DNA from: an uncultured Eubacteriales bacterium
GTDB taxonomy: Bacteria > Bacillota > Clostridia > TANB77 > CAG-508
Direction of reading: 5' to 3'
DNA: 64,000 nucleotides
Assembly (NCBI GenBank): GCA_902492015.1
Contig: CABUJR010000004.1
Coordinates: forward strand, 1-64,000
Shown here in pieces: positions 1 through 8,970 of the stretch (positions are counted from its first letter, which is position 1; each line of letters opens with the position of its first letter). The notes beneath the pieces were generated by a model, which searched no databases, was not told where the DNA came from, and was given only the letters and a program-made list of their open reading frames with translations. A program made the position numbers and the translations under genes.

Positions 1-4
1 TTTT

Positions 5-985
5 TTGAAAATATTATTATCTAAAAAATATTTAAATAAATTTTTTTATAAGAAATATGTAGTTTTCAAAAATACTTTTTCTAAATTATTTTTAAAGATT
101 AGAAATTCAAATAAAGGGAAAATGCTAGTCTTAATTAGTATTCTTTTTATTATTGTGATTTCTATAATAGTGATCTTTAATAAAAATTTAAAAATATATT
201 TTATTGATGTGGGGCAGGGGGATTCTTGTTTAATAATAACACCACAAAATAAAAAAATCTTAATAGATGGTGGCGAAGGAAATTCTGAAAAATATGATAA
301 GGGGAAAAATGTAGTTTTTCCATATTTATTAGATAGAAGAATAAATAAAATTGATTATCTAGTTATATCTCATTTTGATAATGATCATGTTGGAGGTTTA
401 ATTTATATTATAGAAAATTTAAAAGTAGATAAAATTTTATTAGGAATTCAAACTGAAGAGAATTATCAACTAAATAAAGTTTTAGAACTTTCTAAAGAAA
501 AAAATATAGAAATAGTAGTCTTAGATTCAGGAGATAGGATAGATATAGAAAAAGATGTATATATAAATATTTTATGGCCAGATAAAGAAAAAATAATTAA
601 TGAAAATAAATTAAATAATAATTCTTTAGTTTTTAAATTTATATACAAAAATTTTTCAATACTTTTCACAGGTGATATAGAAAGTATTGCTGAAAAAGAA
701 ATTTTAGAAAAATATAAAACTAATTTTGAAATTTTAAAATCTAATGTTTTAAAGGTTGCACATCATGGTTCTAAAACTTCTTCTAATTTAGAATTTTTGG
801 AAAAAGTAAAACCGCAAATAGCCTTGATAGGTGTAGGGAAAGATAATAACTTTGGGCATCCAAACATAAATGTTTTAGAAAGATTAGAGAATATGAATAC
901 AAAAATATATAGAACAGATTTGAGTGGAGAAATAGAAATTAAAGTTACAAATTTGGGATTTAAAATATATCCTAAGATAAAATGA
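5..985 (+). CDS. ComEC/Rec2-type metallo-beta-lactamase hydrolase, membrane-anchored
   Basis: Single metallo-beta-lactamase domain of the ComEC-associated hydrolase type. The N-terminus (1-35) is basic and residues 40-60 form one membrane segment, so the catalytic part (about 62-326) should lie outside the membrane. Visible motifs are FIDVGQGDS near 66, the metal-binding SHFDNDHVGG (HxDxDH) near 121, AHHGSKTSS near 252 and GHPN near 288. In full ComEC this domain follows a multi-pass DNA channel, which is absent here, so this is a stand-alone relative. The frame is open to the left window edge. TTG at 5 is only the first usable start in view, and the true start may be outside. Confidence 0.8.
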   Translation: MKILLSKKYLNKFFYKKYVVFKNTFSKLFLKIRNSNKGKMLVLISILFIIVISIIVIFNKNLKIYFIDVGQGDSCLIITPQNKKILIDGGEGNSEKYDKGKNVVFPYLLDRRINKIDYLVISHFDNDHVGGLIYIIENLKVDKILLGIQTEENYQLNKVLELSKEKNIEIVVLDSGDRIDIEKDVYINILWPDKEKIINENKLNNNSLVFKFIYKNFSILFTGDIESIAEKEILEKYKTNFEILKSNVLKVAHHGSKTSSNLEFLEKVKPQIALIGVGKDNNFGHPNINVLERLENMNTKIYRTDLSGEIEIKVTNLGFKIYPKIK

Positions 986-1164
986 AATATTAGAATAATT
1001 ATGTATTAAAATAATGAAACATTAAAATACAAGTAGATTTATAATATTTTTAGTTATAGGTATTTAAAGTATAAAAATTTAAATAGTAAATAATAAATTT
1101 TACAAAATTTAAGTAAAATGTATAATTATTACCAATTTAAACATAATAACCTTAGGTGATATTT

Positions 1165-1716
1165 ATGAAAAGGGTTATATTTTTTGGAATATTAATTTTT
1201 GTGTTTTCAGTTGGAATTGGATATTATTATTCCGCTTTATGGAAGAATGGAGGAAGTGGTATTGCTTATGAAAATACAAATGAAGAAGAGATAATTGAAG
1301 AGACAGCATCACAAGAAGAAAAGATAAGTTATGATGCAACATTTGCTTTAAAGAAATATTATACATGTGGTCATTTTAAATTTCAATATTCTGAATTACC
1401 AAAAGAAATAATAAATTCTACTAAGTCAGATATTGAAAAAAACTATCCAGAATGGGAAATAGAGGAGTTTTCAAGTAAGAATTTAGTACTTAGCCAGAAA
1501 ATTAATAATATGTGTGATGAGCATTATGTTATAAAAATAGGAGATGATGACTATATAGCAGTATATCATTTAAAAAATAAAGATGAAGAAGAATTATATA
1601 AAAACACAAGTATTAGTAAAGAGTATTTAACAAGTACAGATATTGAAAATTTAGAAAGTGGGATATATGTTTATGGAGTAGGTAATTTAAATTCAGTAAT
1701 TGAAGATTTTGAATAA
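1165..1716 (+). CDS. BofC C-terminal-domain-like protein, membrane-anchored
   Basis: 183 residues: an N-terminal membrane anchor (about 2-22), an acidic linker (30-55), then a domain resembling the C-terminal domain of the sporulation protein BofC. The resemblance is the pattern tyr-tyr-x-cys-gly at the start, a central strand IKIGDDDYIAVYH, and the ending in which YLTSTDIENLESGIYVYGVG precedes LNSVIEDFE. BofC restrains a signalling protease in the forespore intermembrane space in Bacillus; whether this protein does so is unknown. The start is set at ATG 1165 because AGGTGAT lies 6 bases upstream; a GTG at 1156 sits inside that ribosome site. It ends just before a strong bidirectional terminator. 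Confidence 0.6.
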   Translation: MKRVIFFGILIFVFSVGIGYYYSALWKNGGSGIAYENTNEEEIIEETASQEEKISYDATFALKKYYTCGHFKFQYSELPKEIINSTKSDIEKNYPEWEIEEFSSKNLVLSQKINNMCDEHYVIKIGDDDYIAVYHLKNKDEEELYKNTSISKEYLTSTDIENLESGIYVYGVGNLNSVIEDFE

Positions 1717-1720
1717 AAAA

Positions 1721-1760
1721 TACACCTCAAATATTAATTTTGTCTAATATTTGGGGTGTA
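1721..1760. terminator. Bidirectional hairpin terminator between convergent genes
   Basis: A 16-bp stem (1721-1736 with 1745-1760, one G-U wobble) and an 8-nt loop lie between the BofC-like gene (+) and clpE (-). A-run before and T-rich sequence after suit termination in both directions. Confidence 0.85.
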
Positions 1761-1790
1761 TTTAATATGTTTAATTTTGCTATATAATTA

Positions 1791-4112
1791 TTATACAGTA
1801 AATTTTAGTTTATCATTTTCAACAGTTATAAATACAGTTTGACCAGAAAGAACTTCATCTTTTAAAATCATTTCAGCAATTTCGTCTTCAACTAATTTTT
1901 GAATAGCTCTTCTTAAAGGTCTTGCGCCATATTTTAAATCAGTTCCTTTTGATACAATGAATTTTTTTGCTTCTAAACTTAAATCTAAATTAATTTCTTT
2001 ATTACTTAAAGCTTCTTGTGTTTTTTCTAATAATAAATCAACAATTTGTAATAATTCATTTTCTGTTAAAGGCTTGAATACAATTGTTTCATCAACTCTG
2101 TTTAAAAATTCTGGTCTAAATAATTCTTTAAGAGCATCTAGCATTTTTGAACTATCAATAGCTGATTGTGAAGCAAATCCGATAGAGTTATTATTTAAAT
2201 TAGAACCAGCATTAGAAGTCATAATAATTATTGTATTTTCAAAGTTTACGGTATTTCCTTGTGCATCTGTAAGTTTTCCATCATCTAATACTTGTAATAA
2301 AATATTAAATACATCACTATGTGCTTTTTCAATCTCATCTAAAAGAATTATTGAATATGGTCTTCTTTTAACTTTTTCAGTTAACTGACCAGCATCATCA
2401 TAACCTACATATCCTGGAGGTGAACCAATTAATTTTGAAGTTGAATGACTTTCCATGTATTCAGACATATCAATTCTTATAATACTGTCTTCACTACCAA
2501 ACATTTCATAAGCTAAAGCTTTTGCAAGCTCTGTTTTACCAACTCCAGTTGGACCAACAAATATGAATGAAGGTGGTCTTTTTGTACTTTGAAGACCAGC
2601 ACGGTTCCTTCTAATTGCTTTTGCAACAGCTGTTACAGCTTCATCTTGCGAAATTACATGTTTATGCAAATTTTGCTCTAAATTCAATAATTTTTGAGTT
2701 TCTGCCTCTGTTATTTTTGTTACAGGAATTTTTGTCCAACGCTCAATAACTTCTGCAACATCTTGAACAGAAAGTATAGATGGTTTTAAGTCCTTTTCAA
2801 TTTCAGTCATTCTATCTGTAAGATTACATTCTTTAGTTTTTAAATCTGCTGCTTTTTGATATTCTTCAATAGAATCAGAAGAGACTGCTTCTTCTTTTTC
2901 ATCAGCAACTTTTTTTAGCTCGTTTTTAATTAATTCAAGTTCAAATAATGCTTTATTTTTTAAGTTTAATTTTGAACAAGCTTCATCTATTAAATCTATT
3001 GCTTTATCTGGTAAAAATCTGTCATGAATATATTTTTCAGACATTTTAACAGTTTTTTCAATAATGTCATTTGTTATAGTTACTTTATGATAATCTTCAT
3101 AATATTTTTTTATACCTTTTATAATTTCTATAGTATCATTAATAGAAGGTTCTTCGACAAGAACTGGTTGAAATCTTCTTTCTAATGCAGAATCTTTTTC
3201 AATATATTTTCTATATTCTTTTAAAGTTGTTGTGCCAATTAATTGAATTTCTCCATTTGATAAAGAAGGTTTTAAGATATTTGCAGCATTCATTGAATGT
3301 TCTGCATCACCAGCTCCAATAATATTATGAATTTCATCAATTACAAGAATAATATTTCCATAAGTTTTGCATTCATCAACAAGTGATTTCATTCTAGCTT
3401 CAAATTGTCCTCTAAATTGAGTACCAGCAATAATAGCTGTCATATCTAATAAATAAACTTCTTTATTTAACAATTTAGCAGGAACATCTTGATTTGCAAT
3501 TTTTATTGCAAGACCTTGAGCGATTGCTGTTTTACCAACACCTGGTTCACCAATTAAACAAGGATTATTTTTAGTACGTCTATTCAAAATTTGTATCATT
3601 CTTTCAATTTCTTGTTCTCTACCAATAACATTGTCAAGTAATCCATTTTTTGCTCTCTCAGTAAGATTTGTTCCAAAAGTATCTAAAAATTTCTTTTTAT
3701 TATTTTTTGGCTTTTTTTGAACTTTTACTGTTTTATTATTTGAAGAGTTATTAGATTCATTTTCAGCAGAAGTATTTTTTTCAGTAGGATTAGAAGCCTT
3801 AAAAATACCGAATATATTTTTTACAGGATTAGAATCATCATCCATTTCTAAATTATCTAAATCATCAGAATTTATTCCTAATGCTTCTAAGTTCATATTT
3901 TCTGAAAAATCTTTTAATATATTTTCAAATTGATTTGACATATCTTCTAATTCTTCATTTGAAATATTGGCATTTTTTGCTAAAACTTCAAGAGGATTTA
4001 TTCCCTTTTCTTTAGCACAATTATAGCAAAGACCTTCAACTGTTTTTTTACCATTTTCAATTTTATTTAAAAACACAACAGCTGTGTTTTTATTACATAC
4101 TGAACATATCAT
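1791..4112 (-). CDS. clpE: ClpE-type Clp ATPase with N-terminal zinc finger
   Basis: 773-residue AAA+ unfoldase that would feed substrates to ClpP. Residues 1-35 form a four-cysteine zinc finger (C3, C6, C29, C32) as in ClpE and McsA, in place of the double Clp N-domain of ClpC. An acidic, Asn-rich linker (50-130) follows. AAA domain 1 has Walker A GEPGVGKT at about 188, and a coiled-coil/UVR-like segment spans about 390-440. AAA domain 2 has Walker A GPTGVGKT at about 520, followed by the C-terminal D2-small domain. It is longer than Bacillus ClpE (about 700) because of the linker. AAGGAG lies 8 bases before ATG. I found no clear CtsR operator upstream, so heat-shock control is not demonstrated. 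Confidence 0.88.
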   Translation of the reverse strand: MICSVCNKNTAVVFLNKIENGKKTVEGLCYNCAKEKGINPLEVLAKNANISNEELEDMSNQFENILKDFSENMNLEALGINSDDLDNLEMDDDSNPVKNIFGIFKASNPTEKNTSAENESNNSSNNKTVKVQKKPKNNKKKFLDTFGTNLTERAKNGLLDNVIGREQEIERMIQILNRRTKNNPCLIGEPGVGKTAIAQGLAIKIANQDVPAKLLNKEVYLLDMTAIIAGTQFRGQFEARMKSLVDECKTYGNIILVIDEIHNIIGAGDAEHSMNAANILKPSLSNGEIQLIGTTTLKEYRKYIEKDSALERRFQPVLVEEPSINDTIEIIKGIKKYYEDYHKVTITNDIIEKTVKMSEKYIHDRFLPDKAIDLIDEACSKLNLKNKALFELELIKNELKKVADEKEEAVSSDSIEEYQKAADLKTKECNLTDRMTEIEKDLKPSILSVQDVAEVIERWTKIPVTKITEAETQKLLNLEQNLHKHVISQDEAVTAVAKAIRRNRAGLQSTKRPPSFIFVGPTGVGKTELAKALAYEMFGSEDSIIRIDMSEYMESHSTSKLIGSPPGYVGYDDAGQLTEKVKRRPYSIILLDEIEKAHSDVFNILLQVLDDGKLTDAQGNTVNFENTIIIMTSNAGSNLNNNSIGFASQSAIDSSKMLDALKELFRPEFLNRVDETIVFKPLTENELLQIVDLLLEKTQEALSNKEINLDLSLEAKKFIVSKGTDLKYGARPLRRAIQKLVEDEIAEMILKDEVLSGQTVFITVENDKLKFTV

Positions 4113-4154
4113 TTATTAATCTCCTTAGTTTAAAATTACTTTTGTATAAATAAT

Positions 4155-4183
4155 ATAATACAATAATTTTGAAATATAGTCAA
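4155..4183 (-). promoter_or_regulatory. Sigma-A promoter of clpE
   Basis: On the minus strand TTGACT (4178-4183), 17-base spacer, TATTAT (4155-4160), reading into clpE about 40 bases away. Confidence 0.55.
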
Positions 4184-4459
4184 TGGATTTTACTTGAAAA
4201 AATCAAATATACAAGAAAAAAATTAGCAGTTAAGAATGATGAGTGCTATATAAAAATCGCCACAAATCTACTCTTGCATATTAAGTAAAGAATTATTATA
4301 AAATATGAAAAAAATTTACATATTAAATTAAAAATATATAAAACATACTGCAAAAATTATATTAAAATTAAAATATAATATTTTTAAATAAGAGGTATAA
4401 AAGAATATTTAGTAGATAACAAACACGTATTTTAAGAAAATTTTTTATTTTAAAAATAA
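4184..4459. other. AT-rich intergenic stretch, no feature recognised
   Basis: About 275 bases between the divergent clpE and DUF3298-like promoters. No convincing hairpin, RNA gene or open frame seen. Confidence 0.4.
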
Positions 4460-4488
4460 TTGATAATTTTATATATAAATGTTATAAT
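4460..4488 (+). promoter_or_regulatory. Sigma-A promoter of the DUF3298-like/YibE-F operon
   Basis: TTGATA (4460-4465), 17-base spacer, TATAAT (4483-4488), about 28 bases before the ATG at 4517. Confidence 0.75.
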
Positions 4489-4516
4489 GAAAGCAATTTA
4501 TTAAAAAGGAGAAATC

Positions 4517-5386
4517 ATGAAAAGAGCAATAAGAAGATTTGTAGGGACTTTAACAGGACCTAAAAAATATATTTTTTTTATATCACTTATACTTATCTGT
4601 ATAGTTGCTTTATGTTTAGGAATATATGCTCAATTTTTCTATAAATATTCAGATACAGATGCTCTTATGTTAGGAATAAATATAGGAAGTCAAAAAACTG
4701 CAGAAGAAATTGTAGTTTTAAAATCTAATTTTAATAATTTATTTAATAATTCTATTGTTATAAATAGCGAAAACGTTAGAGTTGATAGAATTGAGCCAAC
4801 TAAAGATTTAGTATATACAGGATATAATTTGGTAAATGAAGATGAAAATTATTATACAGTAAATGCTCAAATTCCAATATTAAATATTAATAATGATCAA
4901 GCAAAACAAATAAATGCAGAAATAAAAACTCTATTTTATGACCAAGCAAATAGTATAATGAGAAGACAAGAAGGGAAGACAATATATACTGTTTCTTATG
5001 CTTCTTTTGTTAATGGAAATGTTTTGTCAATGGTAATAAAATCAACTTTGAAAGAGGAAGGTAAGTCTGAAAAAGTTTCTGTTAAAACTTATAATTATAG
5101 TATTTTAGAGCACCAAATGGTTAATTTAGATAACTTAATTAAAGAAAAAGGAAAAACAAATGAAGAGATTCAAAATACTATTAATGAAGAAATAAAGAAA
5201 GCTTATAATAATGCTGAAATTTTAGCAGATCAATATGGAACTTTATATCAAAGAGATTTGTCAAGTGATATTTATAAACTAGAAAATGCAGAAAATTACT
5301 TTTTAACTCAAGATGGATATGTTTATATTATATATGCTTATGGTAATAATGATTATACAAATGAAATGGATATTATAATTTTCTAA
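4517..5386 (+). CDS. Membrane-anchored DUF4163/DUF3298-type extracellular protein
   Basis: 289 residues with one membrane segment (about 20-42) and a periplasm-facing/extracellular remainder. The pattern of an amphipathic QAKQINAEIKTLF helix, the YNYSILEHQMVNLDNLI segment and the C-terminal QDGYVYIIYAYG strand resembles the DUF4163-DUF3298 module of RsiV and PdaC. In RsiV that module senses lysozyme. No polysaccharide deacetylase domain is present. AAAAGGAG lies 7 bases before ATG. It is followed after 14 bases by the YibE/F gene and probably co-transcribed. A sensing or wall-associated role is inference only. Confidence 0.5.
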   Translation: MKRAIRRFVGTLTGPKKYIFFISLILICIVALCLGIYAQFFYKYSDTDALMLGINIGSQKTAEEIVVLKSNFNNLFNNSIVINSENVRVDRIEPTKDLVYTGYNLVNEDENYYTVNAQIPILNINNDQAKQINAEIKTLFYDQANSIMRRQEGKTIYTVSYASFVNGNVLSMVIKSTLKEEGKSEKVSVKTYNYSILEHQMVNLDNLIKEKGKTNEEIQNTINEEIKKAYNNAEILADQYGTLYQRDLSSDIYKLENAENYFLTQDGYVYIIYAYGNNDYTNEMDIIIF

Positions 5387-5400
5387 TAGGAGGAGTAAAC

Positions 5401-6624
5401 TTGAAAAAAATTAGTTCAGTATGTTTAATATTTTTACTAATGATAAGCATGATAGTAACAACTTTTGCTACTGAAAATACTATGACTAATGAAGTAGTAG
5501 CGGAAAATCAAGAGAAAGAAGAGCAAAATAGTCAAGAAAGTAATGAAACTATTATAGATACAATAGGAAAAATAGTAGAGGTAAGAGGAGTAAAAGAAGT
5601 AGAAACTGGTGGCGTTAAAGATTTAGTACAAGATGTAACTGTAGAGATAACAGAAGGAGAATATGTAAGAGAAGAGTTTGAAACAACTTATATGTTATCA
5701 CTAGATATGCATGGACAAGTATTTGCTTATGAGCTAGAAGTTGGAGACAAAGTTATAGTTCAGTTGATAGAAGATGCTGATGGAAATGTTACACCAATAA
5801 TACAAGATGTTGCAAGATCTAATTATATAATATTGATGTTTGCGGTATTTTTATTAATTATAGCAGTAGTTGGAGGAAAAAAAGGATTAAAGACAATAGC
5901 AGGTTTATTGCTATCGATAGTATTTATTTATTGTATATTAATTAAAGGAATATATAAAGGAAGTAATGTATTTTTAGTATCTTTATTAACAGCAATTATT
6001 GCAATTTCAGTAACCTTTGTAATAATTAATGGATTTAGTAGAAAAACTCTTACAGCTATTATTGGTGCATTTGGAGGAGTTTTATCTTCAGGAATAATTG
6101 CATTAATATTTAACAATATGTCTAAACTATCAGGTGCAGGGGAAGATATAATGCAGTTGACAGCTAATTTATCAACAATAAATTATAATTTTAGAGATAT
6201 ATTACTTGCAGGAATTATAATTGCTAGTTTGGGAGTTTGTATGCATATTGCTTTGTCAATAGCTTCTGATTTAGAGAAAATAAAAATGAAAACACCAGAA
6301 ATAACCTGGAAAGAACTATTTAAAAACGGAATAAAAATTGGTAGAGAAATTATAGGAACAATGTCAAATACTTTAATTTTGGCTTATATAGGTAACTTGC
6401 TAACTTTAATATTATTATTTATGTCTTCTGATGCAAGTTTAATAAAAATATTAAATAAAGAAAATGTAGCAGAACAATTAATATCAGCAATATCAGCAAG
6501 TATAGGTGTTGTTTTAACAATTCCAATAACAGCAATTGTTTATGCAATATTAAATAAAGATAAAGTAATTTATAGAAAAAGCTCAGAAAATAGAGTTAAT
6601 GGAAAAAGAAGTTTAAAAATTTAA
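5401..6624 (+). CDS. YibE/F family multi-pass membrane protein
   Basis: 407 residues. A signal-peptide-like N-terminus (1-24, ending TTFATE) is followed by an acidic extracellular segment with an OB-like stretch (55-140) and then seven or so hydrophobic segments from about 145 to 390. The family is widespread in Firmicutes and its biochemical function is not known. The start is TTG with AGGAGGAG just upstream. It is the second gene of the operon with the DUF3298-like protein and is followed by a strong terminator. Confidence 0.8.
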   Translation: MKKISSVCLIFLLMISMIVTTFATENTMTNEVVAENQEKEEQNSQESNETIIDTIGKIVEVRGVKEVETGGVKDLVQDVTVEITEGEYVREEFETTYMLSLDMHGQVFAYELEVGDKVIVQLIEDADGNVTPIIQDVARSNYIILMFAVFLLIIAVVGGKKGLKTIAGLLLSIVFIYCILIKGIYKGSNVFLVSLLTAIIAISVTFVIINGFSRKTLTAIIGAFGGVLSSGIIALIFNNMSKLSGAGEDIMQLTANLSTINYNFRDILLAGIIIASLGVCMHIALSIASDLEKIKMKTPEITWKELFKNGIKIGREIIGTMSNTLILAYIGNLLTLILLFMSSDASLIKILNKENVAEQLISAISASIGVVLTIPITAIVYAILNKDKVIYRKSSENRVNGKRSLKI

Positions 6625-6660
6625 TATAATAGCAAGTTTGAAAATAAATATATTATATAA

Positions 6661-6695
6661 AAAAAGTAGCATTTCAAATTGAAATGCTACTTTTT
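6661..6695. terminator. Bidirectional terminator between YibE/F gene and htrA
   Basis: Near-perfect palindrome (17 bases each side of 6678). The practical hairpin is GTAGCATTTC/GAAATGCTAC with loop AAATT, flanked by A- and T-runs on both sides. Confidence 0.9.
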
Positions 6696-6711
6696 TATAT
6701 AAATTTTACTA

Positions 6712-8085
6712 TTATCTAAAGAACTCAAATATTGAATGGCTACTATTATTTTGTGGTACTTGAACTGTTACATTATTATTGCTTTCTTCAGTAGTAGTTT
6801 CTTCAGGTGTTTCTACTAATGTAACTTGAACATCCATTTCTTGACCATTTCTAGAAAGAGTTAATGTTACTGTATCACCTATATTATAAGTATATTTAAT
6901 TCTATTTAATTCATTTATTGAAGAAATACTTGTTCCTTCGATTTTTGTAATTATATCAGCTTTTTGGATTCCAGCTTTTTCAGCAGGAGAACCTGATTCA
7001 ACTGATTCTACATAAACACCTTTTGGAATATTAAATTTTGTAGCTGTTGTTTCATCAACTTCTGAACCTGTAATTCCAATATATGGTCTTTTTACAGTTT
7101 GATATTCAATTAATTGATTAACAATAGATGTTGTAGAAGAAATCGGAATAGCAAACCCTATACCTTCAATACCTGTACCAGCTAATTTTAATGTGTTAAT
7201 ACCAATAACTTCACCATTAGCATTAACTAAAGCACCACCACTATTTCCAGAGTTTATAGCAGCATCTGTTTGAATTGCTTGATATGTTGTACCATCACTT
7301 TCAACTTCTCTATTTACTGCGCTTATAACACCACAAGTAACAGAATATTCCATGTCTAAAGGATTTCCAATTGCCATAACAAATTCTCCAACTTTTGCTT
7401 GAGTTGAATCACCAAGTGTTGCAGGAGTTAAACCTGTTGCATCGATTTTTAATACTGCTAAATCTGTATAAGGATCAGTACCTACAACTGTGGCATCATA
7501 AGTTTGATCATTATTGTAAAGATTTACTTTAATACCTGTTGCAGTTGTTATTGTATAATATGATGAATTTTCAGAAGAAATAACATGGTTATTTGTTAAA
7601 ATATATCCATCTTCTGTTAATATTATACCAGAACCAGTTGCATCAGCTGTACCACTTCCACCAAATATAGAATTTACCTGATAATTTACAGTAATACCAA
7701 CAACAGAAGGTAAAACTTTTTCTGCAACAGCAACAGATGTATTAGAATAGTCAGAAATATTAACTAAGTTTGTAGTTCCATCTGAATTAATTGAAACAGT
7801 TGATGTTACACTATTTGTTTTTATTAAGTTATTTCTTATAGAAGGAATTCCAAAACATACACCTACTACTAAAGTTGCACCAATTATTCCTGATAAGAAA
7901 GGTACAAATACAGTCTTTCCAAATCCTCCATTTGAAGATTTCTTTGAACTGTTTTTGAAAGAATTATCTTTACTAAATTTAAATTTGTTATCATGATTTG
8001 GTTGTGTATTGTTTACATTAAAACTGTTATCATTGAAATTATTTGTGTTAAAATTGTTTGAATTGAAATTGTTTTCATTATCCAT
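6712..8085 (-). CDS. htrA: HtrA/DegP-like membrane serine protease with PDZ domain
   Basis: 457 residues. Order: cytoplasmic Asn/Phe-rich low-complexity tail (1-55), one membrane segment (about 60-85), trypsin-like protease, one PDZ domain (about 335-420) and a Thr/Asn-rich tail. The triad is visible as TNNHVI (His), DPYTDLAVLKID (Asp) and GNSGGAL (Ser). Such proteases degrade or refold misfolded proteins outside the membrane. The start is ATG 8085, with GGAGGT 7 bases upstream; an in-frame ATG at 8130 lacks a ribosome site. It is transcribed alone, divergently from rnhB. Confidence 0.92.
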   Translation of the reverse strand: MDNENNFNSNNFNTNNFNDNSFNVNNTQPNHDNKFKFSKDNSFKNSSKKSSNGGFGKTVFVPFLSGIIGATLVVGVCFGIPSIRNNLIKTNSVTSTVSINSDGTTNLVNISDYSNTSVAVAEKVLPSVVGITVNYQVNSIFGGSGTADATGSGIILTEDGYILTNNHVISSENSSYYTITTATGIKVNLYNNDQTYDATVVGTDPYTDLAVLKIDATGLTPATLGDSTQAKVGEFVMAIGNPLDMEYSVTCGVISAVNREVESDGTTYQAIQTDAAINSGNSGGALVNANGEVIGINTLKLAGTGIEGIGFAIPISSTTSIVNQLIEYQTVKRPYIGITGSEVDETTATKFNIPKGVYVESVESGSPAEKAGIQKADIITKIEGTSISSINELNRIKYTYNIGDTVTLTLSRNGQEMDVQVTLVETPEETTTEESNNNVTVQVPQNNSSHSIFEFFR

Positions 8086-8118
8086 AACTATTACCTCCAT
8101 GAATTTTGCACTAAATAT

Positions 8119-8147
8119 ATGATAACTCAAAAAATATTTAGATACAA
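8119..8147 (-). promoter_or_regulatory. Probable sigma-A promoter of htrA
   Basis: Minus strand TTGTAT (8142-8147), 17-base spacer, TATCAT (8119-8124), reading into htrA. Confidence 0.45.
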
Positions 8148-8180
8148 TAGAAATATATGAGAAAAAATTATTTAATTTTG

Positions 8181-8209
8181 TTGAAATATTTTCTTCATAT
8201 AGATATAAT
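8181..8209 (+). promoter_or_regulatory. Sigma-A promoter of the rnhB operon
   Basis: TTGAAA (8181-8186), 17-base spacer, TATAAT (8204-8209). The leader of about 95 bases begins with a perfect 18-bp palindrome at 8216-8233. Confidence 0.75.
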
Positions 8210-8310
8210 AACGTTAGATTATTAAAATAATCTTAAAAATAAAAATTTATTTTATTTTTTTGATTATTTTTAGTTAGAAAAGTTAAATTTACAATTTATA
8301 GGATGTAAAA

Positions 8311-8937
8311 ATGAAAGAAAAAGAGATAGAAAGACTTACAAATTTAAAAAAAGAAGAAAATAAATTATATGAAAAAAATATAAAATTAATATGTGGCATA
8401 GATGAAGCAGGGAGAGGTCCACTTGCAGGACCTGTTGTGGTTGGAGCTGTAATATTACCTGAAAATTCATTTATAGAAGGTGTAAATGATTCTAAAAAAG
8501 TTTCAGAGAAGAAAAGAGAGAAACTCTATGAGGAAATAACTAAACAAGCGATAGCTTATAGTGTTGGAATTATTGATCAAAAAACTATTGATGAAATTAA
8601 TATTTTGAATGCAACTAAATTAGGAGTTAAACTTGCATTAGAAGGTTTAAAACAAAAACCTGAAATAATAATGGTAGATGCACTAAATAATATTGATACA
8701 CTTGGAATTCCGTATATTTCTGTTATAAAGGGAGATGCTAAGAATTATTGCATAGCAGCAGCTTCTATAATTGCAAAAGTAACAAGAGATAGAATAATGC
8801 GTGAGTGGGATGAGGTATATCCTGCTTATGGTTTTGCAAAACATAAAGGATATGGTACAGCAGAACATATAAGAATTATAAAAGAAATTGGACCTTGTAT
8901 TTTACATAGGAAATCATTTATAAAAAATTTTGTTTAA
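8311..8937 (+). CDS. rnhB: Ribonuclease HII
   Basis: 208 residues. Removes ribonucleotides and RNA primers from RNA-DNA hybrids in the cytoplasm. The family signature CGIDEAGRGPLAGPVV at about 28-43 supplies the first Asp-Glu pair. MVDALN near 118 and the second acidic site before KVTRDR near 152 complete the active site, and the C-terminal KHKGYGTAEH motif is present. Length is normal for the family. The ribosome site AGGATG is weak. The next gene (nucleoside phosphorylase) follows 33 bases after the stop. Confidence 0.95.
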   Translation: MKEKEIERLTNLKKEENKLYEKNIKLICGIDEAGRGPLAGPVVVGAVILPENSFIEGVNDSKKVSEKKREKLYEEITKQAIAYSVGIIDQKTIDEINILNATKLGVKLALEGLKQKPEIIMVDALNNIDTLGIPYISVIKGDAKNYCIAAASIIAKVTRDRIMREWDEVYPAYGFAKHKGYGTAEHIRIIKEIGPCILHRKSFIKNFV

Positions 8938-8970
8938 AGTTTAATAAATACAAAAGAAAGGATGATAAAT